DNA of 32,060 nt. Source: Actinomycetes bacterium (GTDB lineage Bacteria > Actinomycetota > Actinomycetes > Actinomycetales > Microbacteriaceae). The translations under genes and the position numbers were made by a program. This document shows, in pieces, positions 1 through 6,628 of the stretch. The stretch covers positions 1 to 32,060 of the forward strand of contig JAEXHA010000096.1 of NCBI GenBank assembly GCA_023450335.1. The letters run 5' to 3'. Under the pieces are notes generated by a model, which saw nothing but the letters and a program-made list of their open reading frames with translations, was not told where the DNA came from and did not search any database. The stretch's first letter is position 1, and each line of letters begins with the position of its first letter.

Positions 1-1
1 C

Positions 2-937
2 GCCCACACCGAGGCGGTCGGCGACCGCGACGGCCGGATCGGCGCTTCGGCGTTCGAGAATGCGGCCGAGGCGACCGCGGCGCTGCTCGGCGACGACGAG
101 CGCGCCGCCCTCCAGACCCGCGTCGACGACCACGCGGCGGCGACGTCCGCGGCCCGTGCGCGCCTGCTCGAGCTCGAACTCGATGCGGCTGACGACGACG
201 AGGTCACCTCCGACGCGGTGGCGGACGCCGAACGCGACGCGGCCGCCGCCGACCGTGCGCGCGCCGCCGCGATCGGCGCTCTGCGCGACGCCGAGAACGT
301 CGCCGAGCGACTGCGCGAGCTCCTCATGCAGGTCGACGACGCCTACGCCGCCGTGTCGGCTCAGGCCGAAGAGGCGGCCGTGGTCACCCGGCTGGCCGAC
401 ACGGTGGCCGGCCGTGCCCCCAACACCAAGAAGATGGACCTCGAGACCTTCGTCCTGGCCGCCGAGCTCGAAGAGATCGTCGCCAAAGCCAATCTGCGGC
501 TCAGCGAGATGTCGTCGGGGCGCTACACGCTGCACCATTCCGATGCGCTGCAGGCGCGTGGCCGGGCATCGGGCCTGGGCATCGAGGTGCTCGACGCGCA
601 CACCGGCCGGCTGCGCTCGCCGCAGTCGCTGTCGGGCGGCGAGACGTTCCTGGCATCCCTCGCCCTCGCACTGGGGCTGGCCGAGGTCGTCACCGGCCGC
701 GCCGGCGGCCTGCGGCTGGACACTCTGTTCGTCGACGAAGGGTTCGGCTCGCTCGACCCCGAGACCCTCGAACTGGCCATGCGCACGCTCGACGACCTGC
801 GCGTGGGCGGGCGCACCGTCGGGGTCATCAGCCACGTCGAGGCCATGAAAGAGCAGTTGCCGGCCCAGCTGGTGGTCATCGCGGCCGGCGACGGCCCGAG
901 CATCATTCAGCAAGAGCTCCGGGCGCCGGTCGGCTGA
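2..937 (+). CDS. sbcC: SbcC-type nuclease ATPase subunit, 3' part only
   Basis: This is the C-terminal part of an SMC-like ATPase that works with SbcD in processing DNA ends and hairpins. The reading frame is open from base 2, so the start lies outside the window. The first ~130 residues are Ala/Asp/Glu/Arg-rich and heptad-like, as expected for the returning arm of the long coiled coil. The second half carries the ABC signature LSGGETFLASLALALGL, the Walker B/D-loop stretch DTLFVDEGFGSLD and the switch histidine in GVISHVEAMKE. This order is diagnostic for SbcC/Rad50 C-terminal ATPase lobes. The usual partner sbcD would be expected just upstream, outside the window. The gene ends 4 nt from the convergently transcribed response regulator. 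I am confident of the family; the exact length is unknown. Confidence 0.95.
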   Translation, partial: AHTEAVGDRDGRIGASAFENAAEATAALLGDDERAALQTRVDDHAAATSAARARLLELELDAADDDEVTSDAVADAERDAAAADRARAAAIGALRDAENVAERLRELLMQVDDAYAAVSAQAEEAAVVTRLADTVAGRAPNTKKMDLETFVLAAELEEIVAKANLRLSEMSSGRYTLHHSDALQARGRASGLGIEVLDAHTGRLRSPQSLSGGETFLASLALALGLAEVVTGRAGGLRLDTLFVDEGFGSLDPETLELAMRTLDDLRVGGRTVGVISHVEAMKEQLPAQLVVIAAGDGPSIIQQELRAPVG

Positions 938-941
938 GCGA

Positions 942-1610
942 TCACGTGAGCTTGTACCCGACGCCGCGCACCGTCTCGATGCGGTCGGAGCCGAGCTTTC
1001 CGCGCAGGTAGCCGACATACACGTCGGCGACGTTGGAGCCCGGGTCGAAGTCGAACCCCCACACCCGGCTCAGCAGCTGCTCGCGGCTGAGCACCTGCCC
1101 CGCGTTGCGGATGAACTCTTCGGCCAGCGCGAACTCGCGCGCCGACAGCTCGACCGCCCGCCCGCCCACGCGGGCCTCGCGCGTGCGGACGTCGAGCGAG
1201 ATGTCACGGTGGCTCAGCGTCGCCACCGCGGCGGTGTCGTCGTCACGCCGCATCCGCAGCCGGATGCGCGCGAGCAGCTCGTCGAACCGGAACGGCTTGC
1301 CGAGGTAATCGTCGGCGCCGCCTTCGAGGCCGGCCACGGTGTCGTGCAGTTCGACGCGGGCGGTGAGCATGATCACGGGCATCCGCGAACCGCCGCCGCG
1401 CAGCTGCTCGAGCACCTGAAACCCGTCCATGCGGGGCATATTGATGTCGAGCACGAGCAGGTCGAACTCACCCGACTGCGCGAGATCGAGAGCCTCGACC
1501 CCGTCGCCGGCGACGCGGGTGGCGAATCCGGCTGCCCGCAGGCCCTTGTCGATGAAGCCCGAGATGCGGGTCTCGTCCTCGGCGATGAGAATGGATGCCA
1601 CGGCGCTCAC
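942..1610 (-). CDS. OmpR/PhoB-family response regulator
   Basis: A 222-aa DNA-binding response regulator. The receiver domain (about 5-118) shows the acidic pocket E11/D12, the phospho-acceptor D55 in LLVLDINMPRMDG, T83 and the conserved K105 in GKPF. The C-terminal ~95 residues form an OmpR-type winged helix (VELSAREFALAEEFIRN, ending VETVRGVGYKL-like). Its start codon overlaps the stop of the kinase gene upstream by 4 bp, so the two are co-transcribed and translationally coupled. It probably acts on the TAAGA-N5-CTCAT boxes found in front of the kinase/phosphotransferase pair and of the two small secreted-protein genes; that link is inference from location. The signal sensed cannot be told from sequence. 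Function class is certain, target genes are not. Confidence 0.95.
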   Translation of the reverse strand: MSAVASILIAEDETRISGFIDKGLRAAGFATRVAGDGVEALDLAQSGEFDLLVLDINMPRMDGFQVLEQLRGGGSRMPVIMLTARVELHDTVAGLEGGADDYLGKPFRFDELLARIRLRMRRDDDTAAVATLSHRDISLDVRTREARVGGRAVELSAREFALAEEFIRNAGQVLSREQLLSRVWGFDFDPGSNVADVYVGYLRGKLGSDRIETVRGVGYKLT

Positions 1611-3115
1611 TCCTTCGAAACGCCGACCGCCGTCGGCAGCGGGGGTCTGGGTGGGATGTGGATGTCGGACGGCGTTCGGGCCGCGGGCGGCTGGGCGTCG
1701 GCGACGACGCCGGGAAGGGTGATGGTGAACACCGCGCCCCCGCCGTCGGCATCATCGACCTGCACGGACCCGCCGTGGGCACGGGCGATGACCTGAACGA
1801 TGTTCAGCCCCAGCCCGCTGCCGCGGCCGTCCTGGTCGGCGCGGTAGAACCGATCGAAGACCGCGCTCTTGAGTGCGTCGGGCACTCCCGGGCCGTGATC
1901 GCGGACCCAGACGTGCAGATCACCGGCCGTGACCCGGCTGCCGATCTCGATGTCACCGCCACCGTGGGTCACTGCGTTCTGGGCGAGCTGCAGCACGGCC
2001 TGCGTCACGCGGTCGGGGTCGATGTGGGCGATCGCCTCGGCTAGCGGGCCCGCGGTGACCTCGGCTCCGGCGATCGCCTGCGCGTTGCGCACGAGCTGAC
2101 GGGTGAGGTCTCCGGCATCCGTCGCGCGCGGGGTGATGGGCGAGGGGCCGTGCAGGGTCGCCGCACGGCCGAGGTCCTGCACGAGGGCTCCCATGCGCTC
2201 GAGCTCGTCGACGACCAGCGCGCGGGTGGCCACGACGTCATCGGGATCGGCGGTGTTCATGACCTCGAGGTGCCCCTGCACGATCGTGAGGGGGGTCTTC
2301 AGCTCGTGCCCCACGTCGCTGAGCAGCTGGCGCTGCGAGTCGAGGGCGGCGTCGAGTCGGTCGAGCATGTCGTTCATGGTCGCGGCCAGATCCGACACAT
2401 CGTCACGACCGTTGATGGGCAGTCGCTCCGACAGCGACTGGGCCGACACACGCTGTGCGGTCTCGCGCATCTGCCGCAGCGGGCGCAACAGCCGTGTCGA
2501 CACGATGAGGGCGACCAGAGCGATCACCGCCAGCGCGATCGCACCGGCGATGAGGTACGCCTCGGCGGCCTCGTTGATCTCGGCCAGTTCGCCGTTGATG
2601 TCGTACGCCATCGCGAACACGACGTGCTCGGCAGCCTCACCGCCGGCTACGGCGATCGGCGCGGCCAGATACCGCCAGGCCACCTCATCGTGCACGAAGG
2701 TGCCGATGACCGGATCCGACCCGGACGCCGCGGCGGACACATGCGCGGCGAACGACGGGACCGACTGCAGATCGACGTCCAGCGGCACGCCGGGCACCAT
2801 GGCCGCTCGCCCGTCGATGATCCCCAAGGCCCCGGTGTGATCGTCGGGGCTCATCCGCTGCACGACGGCGCGGAGCGCTTCATCCGCGCCGGGCCACGAA
2901 CCCGACGCGTCCTGCCCGTTCTCGACGAGGAAGCGTGCCGAGGCGAGGTTGTCTTCGAGTCGGTCATCGATGCCCTCGAGGATGTTGGCTCGCTCCACGA
3001 GGTACACCGCGACACCGACGGTGGTCAGCCCCAGCGCCGCGACCAGGGTGATCACCGCGACGATGCGCGTGCGCACCGACACGGTGAACCTGCGGCGGGG
3101 CGCGGGCGTGTCCAT
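1607..3115 (-). CDS. Membrane sensor histidine kinase
   Basis: Sensor kinase partner of the adjacent response regulator. Numbered from the longest possible start (ATG at 3133), it has TM1 at about 23-46, an extracytoplasmic sensor region of ~145 residues, TM2 at about 192-214, HAMP at 215-268, the phospho-accepting H276 in the DVGHELKTPL H-box, an N-box with N386, a G1 box (DHGPGVP, 412-418) and a G2 box (GSGLGL, 438-443). The extracellular region has no domain I recognise. Three in-frame ATGs exist (3133, 3121, 3115). I chose 3115 (502 aa) because a CATACT -10-like hexamer ends 7 nt before it and none has a Shine-Dalgarno sequence, so the transcript is probably leaderless. A possible regulator box (3159-3173) sits about 30 bp upstream of that hexamer, compatible with autoregulation. 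Confidence 0.93.
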   Translation of the reverse strand: MDTPAPRRRFTVSVRTRIVAVITLVAALGLTTVGVAVYLVERANILEGIDDRLEDNLASARFLVENGQDASGSWPGADEALRAVVQRMSPDDHTGALGIIDGRAAMVPGVPLDVDLQSVPSFAAHVSAAASGSDPVIGTFVHDEVAWRYLAAPIAVAGGEAAEHVVFAMAYDINGELAEINEAAEAYLIAGAIALAVIALVALIVSTRLLRPLRQMRETAQRVSAQSLSERLPINGRDDVSDLAATMNDMLDRLDAALDSQRQLLSDVGHELKTPLTIVQGHLEVMNTADPDDVVATRALVVDELERMGALVQDLGRAATLHGPSPITPRATDAGDLTRQLVRNAQAIAGAEVTAGPLAEAIAHIDPDRVTQAVLQLAQNAVTHGGGDIEIGSRVTAGDLHVWVRDHGPGVPDALKSAVFDRFYRADQDGRGSGLGLNIVQVIARAHGGSVQVDDADGGGAVFTITLPGVVADAQPPAARTPSDIHIPPRPPLPTAVGVSKE

Positions 3116-3122
3116 GGCCATC

Positions 3123-3128
3123 AGTATG
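3123..3128 (-). promoter_or_regulatory. Probable -10 element of the kinase/regulator operon
   Basis: On the minus strand the hexamer CATACT lies 7 nt before the ATG at 3115. This is the same spacing as the TAnnnT hexamers in front of many other genes in the window. No convincing -35 is seen, which fits an activated promoter. Prediction from spacing only. Confidence 0.45.
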
Positions 3129-3158
3129 GTCATTGCCGGGGCGTGACGGGGGCGACCG

Positions 3159-3173
3159 TAAGAGATGTCTCAT
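3159..3173. promoter_or_regulatory. Candidate response-regulator box 1
   Basis: TAAGA-GATGT-CTCAT between the divergent histidine kinase and phosphotransferase genes. The two pentamers recur with the same 5-nt spacer at 4357 and 4996. The third pentamer (TCTTC) present at those two sites is absent here. It could serve either or both divergent genes: about 30 bp upstream of the kinase -10, about 35 bp upstream of the phosphotransferase start. Confidence 0.55.
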
Positions 3174-3207
3174 CGTTCCCGGGCCCCTCACACGCCACAT
3201 CCATGGT

Positions 3208-4359
3208 GTGATCGGACGCGTGGACCACACTCCCGCCGCCGAGCCGGCCGACCCCGCGCAGCCCGATGCCTCCCCGGCACGGCTCGTCGCCGACGCGCTC
3301 GGACTCGCTCCGGCGGCGCTGCAGCTGATCTCGCGCGAACCGCTCGGGCCGGGCAGCGTCACCGGGTTCGCCGTCGCAGCCGACCAGCCGTTGGTCGCCT
3401 ACGTCGACACGTCGCGGCACCGTGTGCCGCAGGAGACCGGCATGGTGCTCGAGGGTGTGGCGCGCGTGTGGATCCACCCTGCCGACCCCCACCTGCCGGC
3501 ACTGGCCCCCGCCGCGTTCGGGCATGCGGCCGAGGTGCTGCTGCAACGGCTCGGCATCGTCGCCACCGGCATGCCCGAGATCGTCGGCTACCGGCCGGGC
3601 CGCCGCGCGGTGCTCAGGATCGCCACCGCAGCGGGCACGATCTGGGTGAAAGTGGTGCGCCCCCGCCGCGTCGAACGGGTGGTCCAGGCGCACGCCGTTC
3701 TGCGCGAGCGCGGGCTTCCGGTGCCGACGGTGCGCGGGTGGTCACCGGACGGCCTCCTGGTGCTCGACGACGCGCCGGGTGTTCCCGCCACCGACGGCGG
3801 GTGGGATCCGGCGGCCCTGCTCGACGAGGTCGACCGGCTGCGGGCCCGGCTGGCGGAGGGAGACACCGCCTGGCCCGCCCGCACGTCGCTGGCCGGCCGG
3901 CTGTCGTGGTACACCGAACGGCTGCGTGCCGCGCATCGCGATGCCCGCGATGCCGTCGACGAGATCGCGCGGCGAGCGGATGCCGGAATGCACGGTGAGC
4001 ACTCGGTTCAGACGATCCACGGTGACCTGCACCTGGGCCAGTTGTTCCTCGACCCCGGCTCGGGGCGCATCATCGGTCTCATCGACGTCGACACCGCCGG
4101 TCGCGGCGACCCCGCCGACGATGCCGCCGCGTTCATCGGGCACGCGATCGCCAGCGCGGTGCTTACCGAGGAGGACCGTGATGCCGCGACCGTGTGGGCG
4201 CTGGCCGACGGCGCAGTCCGCCGATGGGCGCGCGAGCCGCGCACGCGTGCGCTCGCCGCGGTGCACCTGCTGGGCCACGCCCTGGCCGCGGCGGAGTCGG
4301 ATGTGACGCCGCGCGCCGATCGGCTGCTCTCACGCGCCGGCGACCTGGTCGGGATCTAA
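3208..4359 (+). CDS. APH-fold phosphotransferase (kinase-like), substrate unknown
   Basis: A soluble protein of the aminoglycoside phosphotransferase/choline kinase superfamily. With the GTG start at 3208 it is 383 aa; GTG at 3220 is equally possible, while a TTG at 3133 would overlap the kinase start and the regulator box and is unlikely. The Brenner-type catalytic loop is HGDLHLGQ (H271-Q278), with Q where N is usual. The magnesium-binding IDVD is at 292-295, followed by GDPADDAAAF. The N-terminal lobe contains an invariant-lysine candidate in IWVKVVRPRRVERVV. The spacing resembles maltokinase-like members, but the substrate cannot be assigned. The gene is divergent from the two-component operon and directly upstream of the small secreted-protein pair, sharing a promoter motif with them, so a role in the same response is plausible. 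Its TAA stop lies inside regulator box 2. Confidence 0.85.
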   Translation: MIGRVDHTPAAEPADPAQPDASPARLVADALGLAPAALQLISREPLGPGSVTGFAVAADQPLVAYVDTSRHRVPQETGMVLEGVARVWIHPADPHLPALAPAAFGHAAEVLLQRLGIVATGMPEIVGYRPGRRAVLRIATAAGTIWVKVVRPRRVERVVQAHAVLRERGLPVPTVRGWSPDGLLVLDDAPGVPATDGGWDPAALLDEVDRLRARLAEGDTAWPARTSLAGRLSWYTERLRAAHRDARDAVDEIARRADAGMHGEHSVQTIHGDLHLGQLFLDPGSGRIIGLIDVDTAGRGDPADDAAAFIGHAIASAVLTEEDRDAATVWALADGAVRRWAREPRTRALAAVHLLGHALAAAESDVTPRADRLLSRAGDLVGI

Positions 4360-4381
4360 GAGAACTCTCATCGAAGTCTTC
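4357..4381 (+). promoter_or_regulatory. Candidate response-regulator box 2
   Basis: Three pentamers in 10-bp register: TAAGA (4357-4361), CTCAT (4367-4371), TCTTC (4377-4381). A TTAC that may belong to a -10 follows at 4390-4393. Box 3 has the same pentamers, the same spacers and a TTAG at the same distance. Helically phased half-sites overlapping the -35 region are typical for OmpR-family activators. It precedes the first small secreted-protein gene by about 100 bp. Confidence 0.6.
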
Positions 4382-4481
4382 GGATCGCTTTACGCGCGCA
4401 GACGAGAGTGAAGGTGCGGTCGCTGGTCGTGACCGCTCGCCCGGCAAGCATCGCACCGGGCCGGCACGCAGGGAGGCCTCG

Positions 4482-4964
4482 ATGAACCGCACGTGGATCA
4501 GCTATGGCATCGTCGGTGTCATCGGGGTGGGCGTGATCGCCGGCGGCGCCTCCGCGGCGGCCGCCTCGATGGAGTTGCGCACGACGAGCGGTGAGGTCCT
4601 GCCCGGGGGAGTGATCACCGGCACGGGCGGCGCATTCCTCGATCGGCCCACCGCGCACCTGCGGGTCACGTCCACATCGGTGACCGTGATCTCGGCCGTG
4701 AGCCCGACCGCGCTCATCAGCGCTGTCTCGGTGGCTGATCGTGACGCCGAAACGGCACCGGTGCGCAGCGCGGCGTCGGCCCGCAGCGCTGCCACGCCGC
4801 CGAGCCCGGCATCGGCGCCGAGCCCGGCATCGGCTCCGGCTCCTGCGTCGGCGCCGTCTCCGGCATCCATCGCCAGCGTGCCCTCGCCTCGCAGTGTGGC
4901 CACCCCCGCCAGTCCGGTCTCCGCCGCCAGCGCGGGGTCGGTCAGCTCGGCCTCGTCGAACTGA
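4482..4964 (+). CDS. Small exported protein with Ser/Pro/Ala-rich tail, copy 1
   Basis: A 160-aa protein of no family I can name. Residues 5-28 form a hydrophobic, Gly-rich export signal or anchor after a short basic N-terminus, with AxA-like cleavage options near residues 23-28. Residues 30-74 form a conserved core (MELRTTSGEVLPG, then LRVTSTSVTVISAVS). Residues 105-160 are low-complexity Pro/Ser/Ala, with PSPASA-type units at 107-129. The core is collinear with the next gene product without gaps, with roughly 43 of the first 74 residues identical, so the two arose by tandem duplication. A GGGAGG ribosome binding site lies 5 nt before the ATG. The leader is about 80 nt from the predicted promoter. 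The tail resembles wall-spanning or spacer regions of surface proteins. Gene reality is well supported by the paralogue; function is unknown. Confidence 0.85.
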   Translation: MNRTWISYGIVGVIGVGVIAGGASAAAASMELRTTSGEVLPGGVITGTGGAFLDRPTAHLRVTSTSVTVISAVSPTALISAVSVADRDAETAPVRSAASARSAATPPSPASAPSPASAPAPASAPSPASIASVPSPRSVATPASPVSAASAGSVSSASSN

Positions 4965-4995
4965 TGCGCGGCGCCATCGCAGGGTTGAGCCCCGG

Positions 4996-5020
4996 TAAGA
5001 ACGCCCTCATGAGGATCTTC
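4996..5020 (+). promoter_or_regulatory. Candidate response-regulator box 3
   Basis: TAAGA (4996-5000), CTCAT (5006-5010), TCTTC (5016-5020), in exactly the register of box 2. A TTAG follows at 5029-5032, the same distance as in box 2. It lies between the two small secreted-protein genes, about 80 bp before the second start codon, so the second gene probably has its own promoter and does not rely on read-through. A GGGGC/GCCCC inverted repeat overlaps the predicted -10. Confidence 0.6.
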
Positions 5021-5098
5021 GAGGGGCCTTAGCCCCGTCGCTCAGACTCGAAGCAGACGGTCACCGGACCGGCCTACAGACGCACGGGAGGAAGAACA

Positions 5099-5590
5099 AT
5101 GAACAAGAAGTGGATCGCCTACGGTGTCACCGGCCTCGTCGGCCTCGGCGTGATCGCCGGCGGCGCGACCGCAGTGGCGGAGACCATGGATCTGCGTACG
5201 ACCGGCGGCGAGGTCGTCCCCGGCAGCGCCGTCACCGGCAAGGAGAGCACCGTGCTCGACAACCCGGCCGTGAAGCTGCGGGTCAGTGACACCTCGGTGT
5301 CGGTGGTCTCAGCGGTCAGCGCCGCCGCCCAGGCTTCGGCGGTCTCGTCGCCCAGCCCCGTCTCGGCGCCGACCGCCGTGTCTGCGCCCAGCCCGGTCTC
5401 CGTGCACACCCCGGTCTCCGCGCCGAGCCTCGTCTCCGCGCCCAGCCCCGTCTCGGCCCCGAGCCCGGTCTCCGCACCGAGCCCTGTCTCTGCGCCGAGC
5501 CCGGCCACCCCGCCCAGCCCCGCGTCGCCGGCCAGCCCCGCGTCGGCGAACTCGCCCGCGTCGGTGAACTCCGCCAGCTCCGCCAACTGA
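5099..5590 (+). CDS. Small exported protein with APSPVS hexapeptide repeats, copy 2
   Basis: A 163-aa paralogue of the preceding product. It has the same N-terminus (MNKKWIAYGV, Gly-rich hydrophobic stretch to about 27, AVAE-type cleavage option) and the same core (MDLRTTGGEVVPG, LRVSDTSVSVVSAVS). From about residue 84 to 137 the tail is a near-perfect hexapeptide array of APSPVS units, with variants HTPVS, PSLVS and PTAVS. A PASPASPAS segment follows, then a Ser/Asn end. At DNA level this is an 18-bp tandem repeat. Strong GGGAGGAAG ribosome binding site, 4 nt before the ATG. A large perfect hairpin follows the gene. It is predicted to be exported and possibly wall-associated; Ser residues make O-glycosylation conceivable but unproven. 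Function unknown. Confidence 0.88.
   Translation: MNKKWIAYGVTGLVGLGVIAGGATAVAETMDLRTTGGEVVPGSAVTGKESTVLDNPAVKLRVSDTSVSVVSAVSAAAQASAVSSPSPVSAPTAVSAPSPVSVHTPVSAPSLVSAPSPVSAPSPVSAPSPVSAPSPATPPSPASPASPASANSPASVNSASSAN
5349..5512 (+). repeat. 18-bp in-frame tandem repeat encoding APSPVS
   Basis: Imperfect 18-bp units of the type cccGTCTCnGCnCCGAG, about eight to nine copies within the second small-protein gene. Third-position differences between units suggest selection on the peptide and not a very recent expansion. The copy in the upstream paralogue (about 4798-4870) has fewer and more degraded units. Confidence 0.7.
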
Positions 5591-5619
5591 GCCGATCGCG
5601 GTACGCCGATCGCGATGAC

Positions 5620-5656
5620 GGCAGAGGGGCCCCTGAGGATCGGGGGCCCCTCTGCC
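5620..5656 (+). terminator. Strong hairpin terminator after the small secreted-protein genes
   Basis: Perfect 14-bp inverted repeat (5620-5633 and 5643-5656) around a 9-nt loop; the stem starts GGCAGAGGGG. No U-tract follows, which is common for GC-rich actinobacterial terminators. It lies 30 nt after the stop of copy 2 and before the membrane-peptide gene. Confidence 0.8.
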
Positions 5657-5681
5657 GTGCGCGGACGTCGGCGCCACGCTT

Positions 5682-5687
5682 TAGGCT
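5682..5687 (+). promoter_or_regulatory. -10 hexamer TAGGCT for a leaderless small gene
   Basis: TAGGCT ends 6 nt before the GTG of the 58-aa membrane peptide, the spacing seen at the other presumed leaderless genes in the window. Confidence 0.55.
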
Positions 5688-5693
5688 GGCGGG

Positions 5694-5870
5694 GTGAACA
5701 AGAACACCCTGTGGACCATCCTCGCCGTCATCGGCGCGATCGTGATCGCATGGGTACTGGTGGACGTCGTGTTCAAGCTCGTCTGGTTCCTTGGCAAGCT
5801 GCTGCTGGTCGCGGTGGTTGCCCTCGTGGTCTACGGCGTCATCCGTCTGGCCATGCGCTCGTCTGATTGA
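5694..5870 (+). CDS. 58-aa membrane peptide
   Basis: A short gene beginning with GTG, product VNKNTLWTIL...RLAMRSSD. Residues 6-27 (TLWTILAVIGAIVIAWVLVDVV) and 29-54 are strongly hydrophobic, giving one or two membrane segments with a Lys at 28 and 35 between them. It has no recognisable family motif and no Shine-Dalgarno, but a TAGGCT hexamer is positioned for leaderless transcription. Codon third positions are G/C-rich, as in the neighbours. It follows the strong terminator of the secreted-protein genes, so it is a separate transcript. Small hypothetical membrane proteins of this kind are common in Microbacteriaceae; role unknown. Confidence 0.7.
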   Translation: MNKNTLWTILAVIGAIVIAWVLVDVVFKLVWFLGKLLLVAVVALVVYGVIRLAMRSSD

Positions 5871-5938
5871 CACGGTCGGCTCCCTCCCCAGGCCGGCTTT
5901 TCTGGGCCAGGATGGAGGCACGGACAAGGGAGCGTGAC

Positions 5939-6526
5939 ATGAGTCTGCAGAGCGTCGTCCTCGATACACCCGCCGGGATCTCGGCCCGGCTCGGATGGGA
6001 TCCCGCCACGACGGTGCATGACCGCCGCCGCATCCTCGCGAAGGAGCTCATCGGGACGCGGCTGAACTGCGAGGCGAAGGAGATCTCCATCGTCCGGGAG
6101 GAGCCCCGGGGGTTCGGCTATCACACGCAGCTCATCGCCTCGCGCGACGGGGTCGAGCTGCCCATCGCGATCAAGACCGCGAGCTTCCGCGCCGCCACCA
6201 TCGTCGCGATCTGCGATCCGGGGCTGCCGTTGGGCATCGACATCCGCGACCTGCGTCCCGACGACGACGAGCTGCGGCGGATGCGCAAGCACTCGCACCT
6301 GCTCGACGAGTCCAACGTGCCGGTGCTCGTGAAGCACTGGACCAACACGCAGGCTGTCCTCGAAGCCGACGGCCGCAACAACCGCGTCGCCCCCGACCAC
6401 GTCCGCCTGAATTCGACCCACACCAAGGGGTGGATCCCGGACCGTGCCATGCAGTACGCCCTGGTCGACGCGTCCCGCGACGCGTGGGTCATCACCCTCG
6501 CGTACGGCCTGCTGCCCGAGGCCTGA
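5939..6526 (+). CDS. 4'-phosphopantetheinyl transferase superfamily protein
   Basis: A 195-aa protein resembling Sfp-type enzymes, which move 4'-phosphopantetheine from CoA onto a serine of carrier proteins. The magnesium-binding signature of the family, GxDxE-like, appears as LGIDIRDLRPDD (G99, D101). The downstream W-x3-EA-x3-K-like element appears as HWTNTQAVLEADGRNNRV, where E in EADGR matches but the usual K is replaced. The protein is shorter than Sfp (about 225 aa). An AAGGGAG ribosome binding site 6 nt before the ATG at 5939 fixes the start; an upstream in-frame start at 5867 overlaps the previous gene and lacks a site. No carrier-protein gene is adjacent. Superfamily assignment is fairly good; activity is uncertain because of the altered second motif. 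Confidence 0.75.
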   Translation: MSLQSVVLDTPAGISARLGWDPATTVHDRRRILAKELIGTRLNCEAKEISIVREEPRGFGYHTQLIASRDGVELPIAIKTASFRAATIVAICDPGLPLGIDIRDLRPDDDELRRMRKHSHLLDESNVPVLVKHWTNTQAVLEADGRNNRVAPDHVRLNSTHTKGWIPDRAMQYALVDASRDAWVITLAYGLLPEA

Positions 6527-6628
6527 CCCGCGGCGAGAGGCCTGACGTGCGGCGAGCGGATGCCGGTGGCCCCTGCCCCGGCATCCGTCCCACGCGCGCT
6601 CAGCGACCGGGCCGGCGCACGGGGGCGA

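Noticed and set aside
3133..3207. TTG start adding 25 residues to the phosphotransferase
   Set aside because: It would overlap the kinase start and the regulator box, has no ribosome binding site, and the added residues do not look like the family.
2103..3211. Plus-strand frames antisense to the histidine kinase (245 and 353 codons)
   Set aside because: Both are Arg/Ser- or His/Gly/Arg-rich shadows of a kinase that has complete H, N and G boxes.
5349..5512. CRISPR-like direct repeats
   Set aside because: Units are 18 bp, contiguous and in frame with a coding sequence, with no spacers and no cas genes nearby.
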